A stretch of DNA of 16,994 nucleotides from Verrucomicrobiota bacterium (GTDB taxonomy: Bacteria > Verrucomicrobiota > Verrucomicrobiia > Limisphaerales > SXQI01). The DNA lies in NCBI GenBank assembly GCA_008933045.1, contig WBXJ01000032.1, forward strand, positions 1 to 16,994. Reading direction: 5' to 3'. The notes beneath the pieces are model-generated. The model searched no databases and was not told the DNA's origin. It saw only the letters and a program-made list of their open reading frames with translations. Positions 7,257 to 16,315 of the stretch are shown one piece after another (within the stretch, counting starts at the first letter, position 1; each line of letters starts with the position of its first letter). A program made the translations under genes and the position numbers.

Positions 7257-9935
7257 TCAAGGCGCAGGTGCTAACCGGAAGTAAACGGCGTCTTGAGATT
7301 GATCGACATCTATTTTGATCGGATTGGTGAGGCCACCGAGATAATCAAACCAAGGTCCAGTCAAAGAGTTGGTTTTGGATTGGAGCTTAAAGCCTCCCAC
7401 GCTTCCCTCCCAACTTAAAGTCAGGCTACTACCCGACAGAGTTGAATTAATCACGGGCTTCCGGCTCGAGCCTGTGACTTGGATGAAACCGACACCTGTG
7501 ATCGGAGTTGTTTCAGCACCGTAGGTTCCGTTAGGCATTTCCACCCCGTTGATAAAGAGCGCCTTTGCAATTGCCGTACCGGCATAGTCCAACTGTAACT
7601 TTCCCCGAGTGGTGTTTAAACGATAGGCACTGTTCGCGCTGATGCCTCCCGACGACAGAACCTGAAGTATCCCGTCGTTGACCGTGGTGTCGCCATGATA
7701 ATTGTTGTCCGCAGCAGTACCATCGCCGGCGTAGTGACCGATCGGTTGGATTGCGACTCCCTCCTTCGTCAGTGCGAGCGTGCCTCCAGTGGTGGGATCA
7801 TCCAACAATGCTGAGCGAATTCCCTGAGGGGTCGCGGGACCTTTGTAGGAAACAAGATTCGTTGTGTTAAAACACACAATCAGCGTGGAGACTGTTCCAT
7901 GGGCGCTGTTGACAATCGCCGAATTCGCATCGTTTCCAGTGTAAACATAACCCACTTTCTGGCTTGTGCCGTTGAGATCAATCTTGCCGCTATTCATCAG
8001 AATCTGACGCCCTGGGCAGTTGATCGAAGTCGGATATCCTAGTGTGCCGTTGTTGGTCAGGATGATCGTATTACCCGAACTACTGAGGCGAATGAATCCC
8101 GAAAACGAATTCGAGCCGCCCAAGATCATGGTGTAATTGCCACCATTCATATCAACATTCTGCTGATAGGCGACCCCTTGCGAGGTGGTCACGTTGACGC
8201 CTCCATCTTTGATTTGGCCGTTGAATACGAATGTCCCGCTATCCGATCTCTGGAGCTTCAATACCGCTCGTTTATAAGGTGAGCTGTTGACGATGGTACC
8301 GGTTCCTTCTGGCGGTGGATATTGTAAGCCGTTGTCATCGCCGTTATTGTCGAATGTGCCACCCGTTAGATTCAGGCGACCACTGGTGCTCGTCCGCAAT
8401 ATTTGTCCATCTGCGGGCCGACTGTTCGTGGTTCCATTGTTAAAAGTTCCGATTTGGACGGTCGCACCCGTGTCGATGGCTTCAATGTTATCAACCGCAT
8501 ACGCCGTTCCTGAGGTGCTCACTCCAACGGCCCGCAGAACCAAGGTTCCACTTCGCACAAAAGTACCACCTACGTAGGTATTTGCCGTGCTCGATAAAAC
8601 ATCCCCTTCCAGCGTCAATGCGCCATTACCACGCACGGTCAGCCCATCAACACCCCCTAGGCTCGTCGCGATCGAAGCATTCGCATTCGCAGTAATGGTA
8701 GGCGTTGAGCCAGCTAGGGTCAGCGTGTTTCCTCCCCCTTGAACAGAATACCCTCCCGCGTTGAAGGTGACATTGTGAGCCGTGACCGCCCCACCCAGTA
8801 GAACGGTGCCCACACCAGTTTCTCCAAATAGCGCGTCATCATTCTCAACCCAAACCGTTGGTGAACTCCAGTTCACGCTCGTTCCATTCCAAAGAAAATC
8901 GAGTGAACTATTATTCCAAGTGTTCGCTGACACTTGTGCCGCAGCATGTTTTACCGCGTTAAGAAACATCTGCTGACCGTCCAAGGTCAAATCCAATGCG
9001 CCCACTTGAGGATTCGGGGCGGCAGCCACGGACCCTGCAGCATCACGGGTACCACAGGCAAACAACAGCCGGTAGCCCGCAATTTGTTCGCTCAAGTCAG
9101 TAACTTGAGTGGTTCGCACGACCGATCGCGCTGGCCATTCTACGATGGCGTATCCTGCCGCTACATAACTCCCGTTCACTGCGGGAGTTTGGCCTGTTGG
9201 AATATTGACGCCGGGGTCGAGCGGATTGAAGGCGATCGTGGCTAAAATCTTACCGCCCGATTCGACACCGTTCGCGATGGCTTGCTCCACACCGTCGATG
9301 CTCAATTTAAAAAACTGCACAGAAACTCCACGGTTGTTCAACGGCAGCGAGACTCGCACAAAACTGTGATTGTTCATCACCTCATCGGTTCCCACAGTGC
9401 TGTGTGCGATCCTTTGAAAAATTGGGTGTGTCGGACTCACCAACGTCAGCTTCCCACTTGCTGTCGTACTCGCATCAGCCGCGCAATCATACTCCTTGTT
9501 ATCCAATAAAAACCCGGTGCGATCTCTCCTCACCAATGTCGATTTCGTATAAATCATTGGCTTTGTGATCAATGTATTCCACTTCGCGCCACGGGAATTT
9601 AGGTTGAAGGGTCCGCTATTGAGGGCCGAACCCGCGATGATGAGGTCGTAACTGTTGATCATTGGAACATCATCAATGGACATGGTGGTCGAATTCGGGT
9701 TGAACCGGCTGACGGTATGTCCAGCCGCGATCAAGAGATCCACGAATCCTTGATCCACAAATGGAGTCCCACTCGTTGATGCTGCGGGATAAAATGCGCC
9801 TCGAGTAACGCCATCAGAACCCACCTCGGTCCCCTTGAGGCCATTATCACTCACCCAAAGGATCGATTCAGCTTGGACACTGGGAGCCAACCTCAGAAGC
9901 AACGTGGCTATACAGGTTAAGTACAGTTTTTTCAT
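7257..9935 (-). CDS. Secreted protein with alpha/beta N-domain and autotransporter-associated (PATR-type) beta repeats
   Basis: An 892-residue exported protein. Residues 1-22 form a signal peptide ('MKKLYLTCIATLLLRLAPSV', then QA). Residues ~24-330 alternate strands and helices ('SILWVSDNG', 'GFVDLLIAAGHTVSRFNP', 'NSYDLIIAGSALNSGPF', 'WNTLITKPMIYTKSTL') in a manner resembling a class I glutamine-amidotransferase or ThuA fold; this is an inference. From ~340 it becomes Gly/Asn/Thr-rich beta repeats with autotransporter-associated strand motifs: 'GALTLEGDVL' and 'NTYVGGTFVRSGTLVLRA' (~435-463), 'YTMILGGSNSFSGFIRLSS' (~600-620) and 'NYHGDTTVNDGILQVLSSGG' (~740-760). The last ~75 residues ('LTLSWEGSVGGFKLQSKTNS' to 'VYFRLAPAP') resemble a C-terminal module common in Verrucomicrobia secreted proteins. 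No autotransporter barrel or PEP-CTERM anchor is seen. It lies 175 bp downstream of the sulfatase, so read-through is possible. A surface or extracellular role is likely; the function is unknown. Confidence 0.82.
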   Translation of the reverse strand: MKKLYLTCIATLLLRLAPSVQAESILWVSDNGLKGTEVGSDGVTRGAFYPAASTSGTPFVDQGFVDLLIAAGHTVSRFNPNSTTMSIDDVPMINSYDLIIAGSALNSGPFNLNSRGAKWNTLITKPMIYTKSTLVRRDRTGFLLDNKEYDCAADASTTASGKLTLVSPTHPIFQRIAHSTVGTDEVMNNHSFVRVSLPLNNRGVSVQFFKLSIDGVEQAIANGVESGGKILATIAFNPLDPGVNIPTGQTPAVNGSYVAAGYAIVEWPARSVVRTTQVTDLSEQIAGYRLLFACGTRDAAGSVAAAPNPQVGALDLTLDGQQMFLNAVKHAAAQVSANTWNNSSLDFLWNGTSVNWSSPTVWVENDDALFGETGVGTVLLGGAVTAHNVTFNAGGYSVQGGGNTLTLAGSTPTITANANASIATSLGGVDGLTVRGNGALTLEGDVLSSTANTYVGGTFVRSGTLVLRAVGVSTSGTAYAVDNIEAIDTGATVQIGTFNNGTTNSRPADGQILRTSTSGRLNLTGGTFDNNGDDNGLQYPPPEGTGTIVNSSPYKRAVLKLQRSDSGTFVFNGQIKDGGVNVTTSQGVAYQQNVDMNGGNYTMILGGSNSFSGFIRLSSSGNTIILTNNGTLGYPTSINCPGRQILMNSGKIDLNGTSQKVGYVYTGNDANSAIVNSAHGTVSTLIVCFNTTNLVSYKGPATPQGIRSALLDDPTTGGTLALTKEGVAIQPIGHYAGDGTAADNNYHGDTTVNDGILQVLSSGGISANSAYRLNTTRGKLQLDYAGTAIAKALFINGVEMPNGTYGAETTPITGVGFIQVTGSSRKPVINSTLSGSSLTLSWEGSVGGFKLQSKTNSLTGPWFDYLGGLTNPIKIDVDQSQDAVYFRLAPAP

Positions 9936-9967
9936 ATTTTACACATTTACCAAACACGGACGTGGAT

Positions 9968-9984
9968 AGCATCGACGCGATGCT
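9968..9984. repeat. Short perfect inverted repeat in the leader of the PATR-repeat protein gene
   Basis: AGCATCG (9968-9974) and CGATGCT (9978-9984) are perfect complementary arms around a 3-nt spacer. They lie 33-49 bp upstream of the ATG at 9935. There is no adjacent T-run, so it is not a terminator. It could be an operator or a 5'-leader hairpin. No convincing -35/-10 pair was found in the 175-bp gap (9936-10110), and no other element was recognised there. Confidence 0.4.
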
Positions 9985-10110
9985 CAACTGGTATTTAATT
10001 TGAATCTACTTTAAAACCCCACTGCCAGTCATGTAGGCTGAATGAGTGACAATCCTTGCATGGTCTGGCTTTTGAGGAACTCAAGTGAGGAACAATTTAT
10101 AGGGCATTCG

Positions 10111-11658
10111 TCACTGAACAAACTCTTTCATCCAACCAACTTGCGGCCACGGTACGGTGAGTTCCGTGCCTTGCGGTGAACCTGCCGTCGTTCGTCCCTT
10201 CTCGATCAACTCACGCAACAACAGTCCCATTTGCTGCACGCGCTGAGGGTGCTCAGCCTGCAAGTTTTGTTTCTCTGAGGGATCCGCCGTCAGGTCGTAA
10301 AGTTGAAACCTAGGCAGACCAGCAGCTTGGCCGGGTTTTGGAGAACTCCAACCACCGGAATCCGGCACCAAAAACAGCTTCCACCTGCCCTGACGTAGGG
10401 CAAAAGATCCGTTGTTGGAATGGTGCACGAGGGCCGAGCGTTGGGGCGACAGAGAATCTCCGCCCCGCAGAACCGACAAAATGCTAACGCTGTCCTCCCC
10501 CGCCGCGTCCGGTAGTCGAACTCCTAGAATCTCCGCACACGTCGCGATTAGATCCAGATGCCCGATTGTTTCATTACAACGCGTCCCAGCCGGAATGGTT
10601 CCAGGCCACCGCGCAATAAACGGGACACGATGGCCACCCTCAAAAAGATCAGCCTTATGGCCACGGTAAATCAGGCTAGGTTCGTGATTGAGCTTTCGAA
10701 GTTCCTCAAGATTTGCGGCGGGAGCAAACCCGTTATCCGCCGTGAAAATAACGAGGGTGTTTTTAGCGAAATCAAGCCGATCAAGATCGGCCAGCAGAAC
10801 CCCTATCTCTGCGTCTAATTCTGCGATAAAATCCCCGTAAGGTGTGGTCCGTGTTTTGCCTTCAAATCCCTTCGTCGGAACGATAGGTGTGTGAGGTGAC
10901 GCTAACGCAAGGTAGAGGAAAAAAGGTTTTCCATCCTTCGCCTGTGACCGCGTGGTTAAAAACTCTCGAGACTTTTGAAACAGGAGAGGCTGCACTTCTT
11001 GATGTTTAAAATCGGGAGCGATGGGGCCAGCACGCCACATTTTTGGCTTGGGACTGTCTGCCACCCGTTCCGTGGGAACACTGCGAGCACGATCATTTTC
11101 GAGATAAACGTAGGGAGGCATGTCGAGGGAGGCACTAATGCCAAAAAACGTGTCAAACCCACGCGCAACGGGGCCACCTTGGAAGGGTTTGGTGTAATCG
11201 ACATCTTCCAATTTGGAACCGGCTCGGACCCAATCAAGACCGAGGTGCCATTTACCTACCATCGCGGTGGCGTATCCGTGCGAGCGCAGCAACGCAGGCA
11301 CGGTGAGTCTCCCCTTCTCAATCAGCGAGGGATCATAACCGTGTAAAACACTCGACTTCATCGCACCACGCCACGAGTAACGGCCTGTCAGTAAGGCATA
11401 CCGGCTTGGAGTACAGACACCCGAGGCCGAATGGGCATCAGTAAAAATCCTACCTTCTCGAGCGAGTTGATCGAGGTGTGGGGTTTTCCAAGCACTGTTA
11501 GAATTTAAGCACGAGATATCCCCGAGGCCCATGTCGTCGGCGAGGATGTAAATAATATTGGGCGGAGCAGGAAGCTTCGTTTCCGCATGCACAAGACGTC
11601 CCAGAACTAGGCACATCCACAAAAATATCATCACTGAGAAAATGCGAATCCTCATCAT
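10111..11658 (-). CDS. Exported type I sulfatase (arylsulfatase A-like, formylglycine-dependent)
   Basis: Hydrolyses sulfate esters, probably on a sulfated glycan; the substrate cannot be read from the sequence. It has 515 residues. A signal peptide covers ~1-25 ('IFSVMIFLWMCLVLGRLVHA'). Metal-binding 'ILADDMGLGDISC' has Asp41 and Asp42. The formylglycine signature C-T-P-S-R is at 82-86 within 'GVCTPSRYALLTGR', so Cys82 is the residue to be oxidised. 'GKWHLG' is at 135-140, 'SPHTP' at 254-258, 'FTADNG' at 305-310 and 'FEGGHRVPFIARWPG' follows Lys335. All key active-site residues are present. The start is ATG ATG; AAGGAGG (11664-11670) lies 5 nt before the first and 8 nt before the second, so the second ATG (11655) is equally possible. 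That Shine-Dalgarno lies at the end of the response-regulator gene, whose TAA is 1 nt from the first ATG, so translation is probably coupled. No sulfatase-maturing enzyme is encoded here. Confidence 0.95.
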   Translation of the reverse strand: MMRIRIFSVMIFLWMCLVLGRLVHAETKLPAPPNIIYILADDMGLGDISCLNSNSAWKTPHLDQLAREGRIFTDAHSASGVCTPSRYALLTGRYSWRGAMKSSVLHGYDPSLIEKGRLTVPALLRSHGYATAMVGKWHLGLDWVRAGSKLEDVDYTKPFQGGPVARGFDTFFGISASLDMPPYVYLENDRARSVPTERVADSPKPKMWRAGPIAPDFKHQEVQPLLFQKSREFLTTRSQAKDGKPFFLYLALASPHTPIVPTKGFEGKTRTTPYGDFIAELDAEIGVLLADLDRLDFAKNTLVIFTADNGFAPAANLEELRKLNHEPSLIYRGHKADLFEGGHRVPFIARWPGTIPAGTRCNETIGHLDLIATCAEILGVRLPDAAGEDSVSILSVLRGGDSLSPQRSALVHHSNNGSFALRQGRWKLFLVPDSGGWSSPKPGQAAGLPRFQLYDLTADPSEKQNLQAEHPQRVQQMGLLLRELIEKGRTTAGSPQGTELTVPWPQVGWMKEFVQ

Positions 11659-11659
11659 T

Positions 11660-12313
11660 TTAACCTCCTTTCTCTCGTCTTAACAATTGATCTGGTTGAA
11701 CAAATTTTGCAACCGCTTGGGCGCGAGAATGGACCTGTAATTTCTCGTAAATGCGCCTGATATGCGTGCGAACTGTGTCGAATCCGATCCCGAGCTGCTC
11801 GGCAATCTCCTTGATCAAAAAGCCCTGAGCTAAGGATCTCAATATCTCCTGCTCACGCGGTGAAAGTTGAGTGAGTTTATTGAGAGGCAATGTTGCGCGA
11901 AACGATTGCACCACTTTGCGTGCGATCTGGCTGCTCATCGGGGCACCGCCCGAGTGCACATCACGAATCGCCTCCAGTAATTCCGAAGGGGGAGTTCTTT
12001 TTAAAAGGTATCCTGCGGCACCTGCGGCGAGAGACTCAAAAATCTGCTCGGAATCCTCGTACACCGTCAACATAACGATGTGGGGAGATTCCCGATTTGC
12101 CTTCAACGCGCGAACGCATTCCACGCCGCTCATGCCCGGCAGATTGATATCCATCAAGACCACATCCGGTTTCACAGAACCTAACTCGATGAGTGCCTCC
12201 TCCGCGGTCGCATAGCATCCCAAGCATTGAAAACCAGGGGCACGAGTCAGGATGCGAGCCAGTGCTTCTCGTATCCCTGCATCATCCTCCACAATGGCCA
12301 CGATGATACTCAT
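11660..12313 (-). CDS. Response regulator, NarL/FixJ (LuxR-type HTH) family
   Basis: A 217-residue DNA-binding response regulator, a normal length for the family. The receiver domain (~1-120) has the acidic pair Asp10/Asp11 in 'AIVEDDAG', the phospho-acceptor Asp55 in 'VVLMDINLPGMSG', Thr83 ('MLTVYED') and Lys105 ('GYLLKRTPPSELLEAI'). The LuxR-type helix-turn-helix spans ~148-205 ('LSPREQEILRSLAQGF', 'KEIAEQLGIGFDTVRTHIRR', 'IYEKLQVHSRAQAVAKF'). It lies 94 bp downstream of the histidine kinase gene, clearly its partner, and abuts the sulfatase gene (stop TAA and next ATG 1 nt apart). No Shine-Dalgarno precedes its own ATG at 12313. Its likely job is to switch on the surrounding operon in response to the kinase. 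Confidence 0.95.
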   Translation of the reverse strand: MSIIVAIVEDDAGIREALARILTRAPGFQCLGCYATAEEALIELGSVKPDVVLMDINLPGMSGVECVRALKANRESPHIVMLTVYEDSEQIFESLAAGAAGYLLKRTPPSELLEAIRDVHSGGAPMSSQIARKVVQSFRATLPLNKLTQLSPREQEILRSLAQGFLIKEIAEQLGIGFDTVRTHIRRIYEKLQVHSRAQAVAKFVQPDQLLRREKGG

Positions 12314-12407
12314 TTTATTTTTCTAAGATTAACCCAAACCTAGTGCGAGGATGCCAGTCGTTCAAATGAGTGACCCAAAACTCAGGCTCGTTGGCTGGCG
12401 GATGAAA

Positions 12408-15400
12408 TCAAGCGGCATCGACACGCATCTCCAACTGAATTCGAGTCCCGCTGGAGACTCGCTGATCAATTTCGAATCTAGCTCCAATATCCTCAGCACG
12501 TTTGCGCATGTTTAACAAACCGTCCCCATGACGTTTACTCACGCTTTTTATCTCCGTTGGCTCCTGAACCGTCGCAAACCCTTTTCCATTGTCTTCGATC
12601 TCGATCAACATCCCGTCGGCGAACACAGAGAGGCGAAGCAACACTTCGGTGGCATACGCATGTTTGACGATATTGTGCAGTGCTTCCTTGACGATGAGAA
12701 ACACGTTATGGCGTAAAGCGGCTGTGAGAACTTGGTGTGGTAGGTGATCAGGCACCTCCAGCCGACAACGGATTCCAGCCGACTTCAAAAAATCCTCGGC
12801 ATGGGTGCATGTGTAACTGGCGAGACTTTCCAATGTGTCATTTCGAGGATTCACAGCCCACACAGTTGCATCCAACGCACGCGTGAGATTTCTTGTTCGT
12901 GCAGCAATTTTTCGCATGTCGGTTTGTAATTGTTCCGACGAACTATCGAAGCCCTGAGCCAACTCGCTAAGGAGAGTGATCTCCGTGAGACTAGCCCCGA
13001 GATCGTCATGAACATCTTTGGCAATGCGAGATCGCTCTCGTTCAATCGCACCTTTTCGTTCAGTAAGTTGGATTCTCATCCTCATTTTTTCAGCTTCCAA
13101 ATAACGAACAATCCCACCCACTAATCCCACGAGAATGACCGTGACCAAAACCTGAAACCACCATGTCTGCCAAATCTGAGGAAGAACCCTGATATGTAGA
13201 TCCGCACTCGACTGACTCCAGTTTCCGCCTTGGTCTGAGGCGATGACTTTAAATTGATATTTCCCCGGTGGAGGACGGCTGTAATTCGCAACTCGGCGTT
13301 GTCCTGCCTCGACCCATTCATCCTCCAATCCTTCGAGTTTATACCGAAACGCAACATTGCGAGGAGAAGCGAAACTGAGTGCCGTAAACTCAATAGCGAT
13401 CTGGCTACGACCAGCCGCTACAGTGAGCTGTGGACGTTCGGTTCCTCCGATATAGACAACCTGCTTTCCTGGATTAGCGGTTCCATACCCAACCCTCTGA
13501 GCGTCATAGTTCGCAACTAAATGACCATCCACTGCAACACTTTCAATCGTCACAGCGGGTGGGGTGGGGTGGGCTCGCAATGCCGCAGGTTGCGCAATGG
13601 CTAAACCCGTTTGCATACAAATCCATAGCCGCCCATCATTCGCACGCACAACCCCCGGCCACGCTTCACGGCTCGCTTGCAGTCCAGGCAATCCTTCTTC
13701 CCTTCCAAAGCTTACTGGACGCACCCGAGAAACTCGTCCCGCAATCTGATCCCTAAAATCTTGGTCATCGACGTAAAAAACACCCTTGTTTCCAGCAAAC
13801 CATAATCGCCCAGCAGCATCGTGACTTATTTGCGAAATGTAATCATCATTGATTCCTTGTTCCTCCAGAAATTGCGTGAATTGCCCGTCCTTCAATCGAC
13901 CCACGCCGCTACCCCCATACCCAATCCATAAACTCTGATCCGAGCCCATGGAAAGGCATCGAATGGTTGCCAACCGAGGTAGTGAGCGCGACGTCTCCTC
14001 AGTAATCACATCACCAGTCACTCGTAATAAATTACCCGCCGCGGTACCCACCCAAAGCGTGCCCTCAGCATCCATCGTCATTGCACGAACTAATCCGCTG
14101 CCATCGGGTAGATCAAACCGCTTCAACTCACCCTTGCTTAGCCGGTGTAAACCGTCCGCAGAAGCGGTTCCGACCCAAAGATCGCCCTTGGGACTGGTGA
14201 AAAGCGACCGAGCAAAATTTCCCGCCAGACCCGTTTGCGCCGTATAAGAAGTGACCACGCGATCACGCCACAAAAACAGCCCATCATAATGGGTTCCAAT
14301 CCAAACGCCCCCGTTTGGATCCGGTGAAACCGACATCGAATCCTCGATATTCCATCCGTTGGTGGCCCCTAACACGCTCCAACCGCTCTCTAATCTTCGA
14401 GCAACCACGCCACTACGCGCAACCGCCCAAAGCATGCCGTCCCTATCCTGACAAACCGATCGCACGGCCTCGAATGGTGGCCCTGAAACAATCTCCTCAA
14501 GCTCAACAACTTTTGGAGATAACCGATTCAATCCCCCACCCCGAGTTCCTACCCAAATGTTGCCGTCTCGATCTTCTGCCAAACTGAGTATCTCTCGGTG
14601 AGATACCGGAGAGGCGATGAATAATTTATCCTCCAAGCGAAATAATCCTTGCCCACTTGTACCCAGCCAAAGGTTACCGGACCGATCCTCAAGCCCCACT
14701 GTGAAATTGATTGATGTGCGTGATGTACGCAAATCGGCGAATGGTAACACCAAACCGCTCTCGCTACATTTCAATATCCGCGATCCTGCACAGATCCAGA
14801 CCCCACCGGACGCTGCCGCCACAATGCATTGCACGCCGGAGATCGATCCCAACACCACAAACCTGCCATCTCGAAAAACTCCCAACTGGCCGCCCGTTGC
14901 AAACCACAACTGCCCAAGTTTGTCACAAACCAATTGAATGGCAGCTCCTGGAGGCAACCCGTCTTGTGTCCCATAGTACCTGATGTTTCCATCTCGAAGC
15001 GCGATAATACGACTGCCATCCGCTGGATAAGCCGCCCATAACGTACCGTCTGCGTCCTCAACCGGTGTCACTGCGCGAGCATTGGCCGAGCTTCGACGCA
15101 GCGTATGAGAAGTAGTTCGACCGTTCTCAACACAGGCTAAAATCCCACGATCCTTAACGACCCATAAACGCCCCCGCCGATCCACAGTCAACCCATGCAA
15201 CAACCCGCTCAACGCACCAACTTCCGTAATTGGAACAAACCCTCGGAATTGGTTGCCATCAAACCTCACCAAGCCACCCTGAGTCGCCACGCGCAGGAAA
15301 CCATCTGGCGTCTGTGCGATCCCGACCACCGCATTATCCGGCAAACCTTCGTCAGTTTGCCAAACTCGGTTGAACCATGCTGAATTCGTGGCCCCACGCA

Positions 15401-15488
15401 CATCGAGGGTAAGGAGGAGAAATAAGCACACCCACCAACACCGGACATCCGGCGGTGAAGGCATCACTGTTAAAATAATGCGGTGCAT
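12408..15488 (-). CDS. Two-component regulator propeller sensor histidine kinase
   Basis: A large membrane sensor kinase, 1026 residues from the ATG at 15488. After a signal/anchor segment ('CWWVCLFLLLTLDVRGA') the exported part opens with 'NRVWQTDEGLPDN'. It carries about 13-14 propeller repeats of the Reg_prop type, such as 'LWLGTSGQGLFRL', 'IWVGTRGGGLNRL', 'VWIGTHYDGLFLW' and 'LWVGTAAGNLLRV'. A Y_Y_Y domain ('FRYKLEGLEDEWVEAG', ~711-770) leads to one transmembrane helix (~776-797, 'WWFQVLVTVILVGLVGGIV'). Inside the cell is a HisKA_3 dimerisation domain with His827 ('AKDVHDDLGASLTEI'), then HATPase_c with its N box ('KEALHNIVKHA'), 'IEIEDNGKGF' and 'HGDGLLNMRKRAEDIGARF'. It is a classical kinase with a separate regulator downstream, not the one-piece hybrid common in Bacteroidetes. 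Start uncertain: an in-frame TTG at 15506 has GGAG 9 nt upstream, and the ATG at 15464 is also possible. Confidence 0.93.
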   Translation of the reverse strand: MHRIILTVMPSPPDVRCWWVCLFLLLTLDVRGATNSAWFNRVWQTDEGLPDNAVVGIAQTPDGFLRVATQGGLVRFDGNQFRGFVPITEVGALSGLLHGLTVDRRGRLWVVKDRGILACVENGRTTSHTLRRSSANARAVTPVEDADGTLWAAYPADGSRIIALRDGNIRYYGTQDGLPPGAAIQLVCDKLGQLWFATGGQLGVFRDGRFVVLGSISGVQCIVAAASGGVWICAGSRILKCSESGLVLPFADLRTSRTSINFTVGLEDRSGNLWLGTSGQGLFRLEDKLFIASPVSHREILSLAEDRDGNIWVGTRGGGLNRLSPKVVELEEIVSGPPFEAVRSVCQDRDGMLWAVARSGVVARRLESGWSVLGATNGWNIEDSMSVSPDPNGGVWIGTHYDGLFLWRDRVVTSYTAQTGLAGNFARSLFTSPKGDLWVGTASADGLHRLSKGELKRFDLPDGSGLVRAMTMDAEGTLWVGTAAGNLLRVTGDVITEETSRSLPRLATIRCLSMGSDQSLWIGYGGSGVGRLKDGQFTQFLEEQGINDDYISQISHDAAGRLWFAGNKGVFYVDDQDFRDQIAGRVSRVRPVSFGREEGLPGLQASREAWPGVVRANDGRLWICMQTGLAIAQPAALRAHPTPPAVTIESVAVDGHLVANYDAQRVGYGTANPGKQVVYIGGTERPQLTVAAGRSQIAIEFTALSFASPRNVAFRYKLEGLEDEWVEAGQRRVANYSRPPPGKYQFKVIASDQGGNWSQSSADLHIRVLPQIWQTWWFQVLVTVILVGLVGGIVRYLEAEKMRMRIQLTERKGAIERERSRIAKDVHDDLGASLTEITLLSELAQGFDSSSEQLQTDMRKIAARTRNLTRALDATVWAVNPRNDTLESLASYTCTHAEDFLKSAGIRCRLEVPDHLPHQVLTAALRHNVFLIVKEALHNIVKHAYATEVLLRLSVFADGMLIEIEDNGKGFATVQEPTEIKSVSKRHGDGLLNMRKRAEDIGARFEIDQRVSSGTRIQLEMRVDAA

Positions 15489-15524
15489 CCTCACGTCATC
15501 TACCAACCCAAAACACTCCGTTAA

Positions 15525-16274
15525 CTAATCCTCTCTCCACAATCGTTCGAGCAGCACTTCCATCGTTGGATCATGTGAATGTAATTCTGAACGATTGAAC
15601 GGAAAAAAATCGTTGCGCGAAAAAAAAGCTTCCGTTGACTCTGCGAAATATTCCATCGGATTGGTCAACGCGTAAGCACGCTCCATCGTGTTCGCACGTC
15701 CCGTCCCGTTCCAGCGATCGACTCGGTCGTAGGTACCGCTCGTTTTTGCCTTCATAAAAGCAGTCTTGATCTCCTGATTCTCAAACCCTTGCCTCAGCAC
15801 GGTGTCGTGATAGGCGTGCGCTAATTCGTGCAAGGTAAAATTCGGCATTCGTTTCGTCTCAGCTTCAAAATTCTTGATATCCGTAAATTCAACCCCTTTA
15901 ACCATCCTCACATCACGTCCATTTTCACGTAACCATTCTGCACCCGGATGATACTCCGCTCGAGGTTTGACTTGTGGATATTCTGGCGAAAACCACAGAG
16001 TTACCTTTCTCAACTTCGCTAGTGCTGGGCCAGGGATGACTCGAATAATCTCTTGGAGCTGCTGACGGAGCAGTCTGAGCGCGGTCGCCGTAGCTTCGGA
16101 TTCTTTATTCAGGAGTTGCACATTGACCAACACCCGCCATCCCTCGATGTCATTGGTTTGGTGCCCTGCTGACTCGGCATTCACCGTTGCAACACCAAGC
16201 CAAAGCAATAGAAAACATCCGACCCATCGGATCACCTTGTTACGACCCCAGAAACGCCAGCGCATGCAGAACAT
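15525..16274 (-). CDS. Putative secreted zinc metallopeptidase (HExxH)
   Basis: A 249-residue protein with a signal peptide ('VIRWVGCFLLLWLGVATVNA', cleavage near residue 33). The zinc-binding HExxH motif is in 'FTLHELAHAYHD' (His149, Glu150, His153). 'NPMEYFAESTEAFFSRNDFF' at ~205-224 supplies a likely third ligand (Glu208 or Glu212), as in gluzincins. The domain recalls secreted ATLF-like (anthrax lethal factor-related) metallopeptidases, but no named family is certain and the substrate is unknown. It is probably the first gene of the kinase/regulator/sulfatase operon: its TAG (15525-15527) lies 36 bp from the kinase ATG chosen here. The ATG at 16274 has no Shine-Dalgarno; an in-frame ATG at 16265 is an alternative. 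Candidate operator repeats lie 42-83 bp upstream. Confidence 0.78.
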   Translation of the reverse strand: MFCMRWRFWGRNKVIRWVGCFLLLWLGVATVNAESAGHQTNDIEGWRVLVNVQLLNKESEATATALRLLRQQLQEIIRVIPGPALAKLRKVTLWFSPEYPQVKPRAEYHPGAEWLRENGRDVRMVKGVEFTDIKNFEAETKRMPNFTLHELAHAYHDTVLRQGFENQEIKTAFMKAKTSGTYDRVDRWNGTGRANTMERAYALTNPMEYFAESTEAFFSRNDFFPFNRSELHSHDPTMEVLLERLWRED

Positions 16275-16315
16275 AAAAAAACAGTTGAATCAATCAACCG
16301 ATCGTAACGCCCGCC

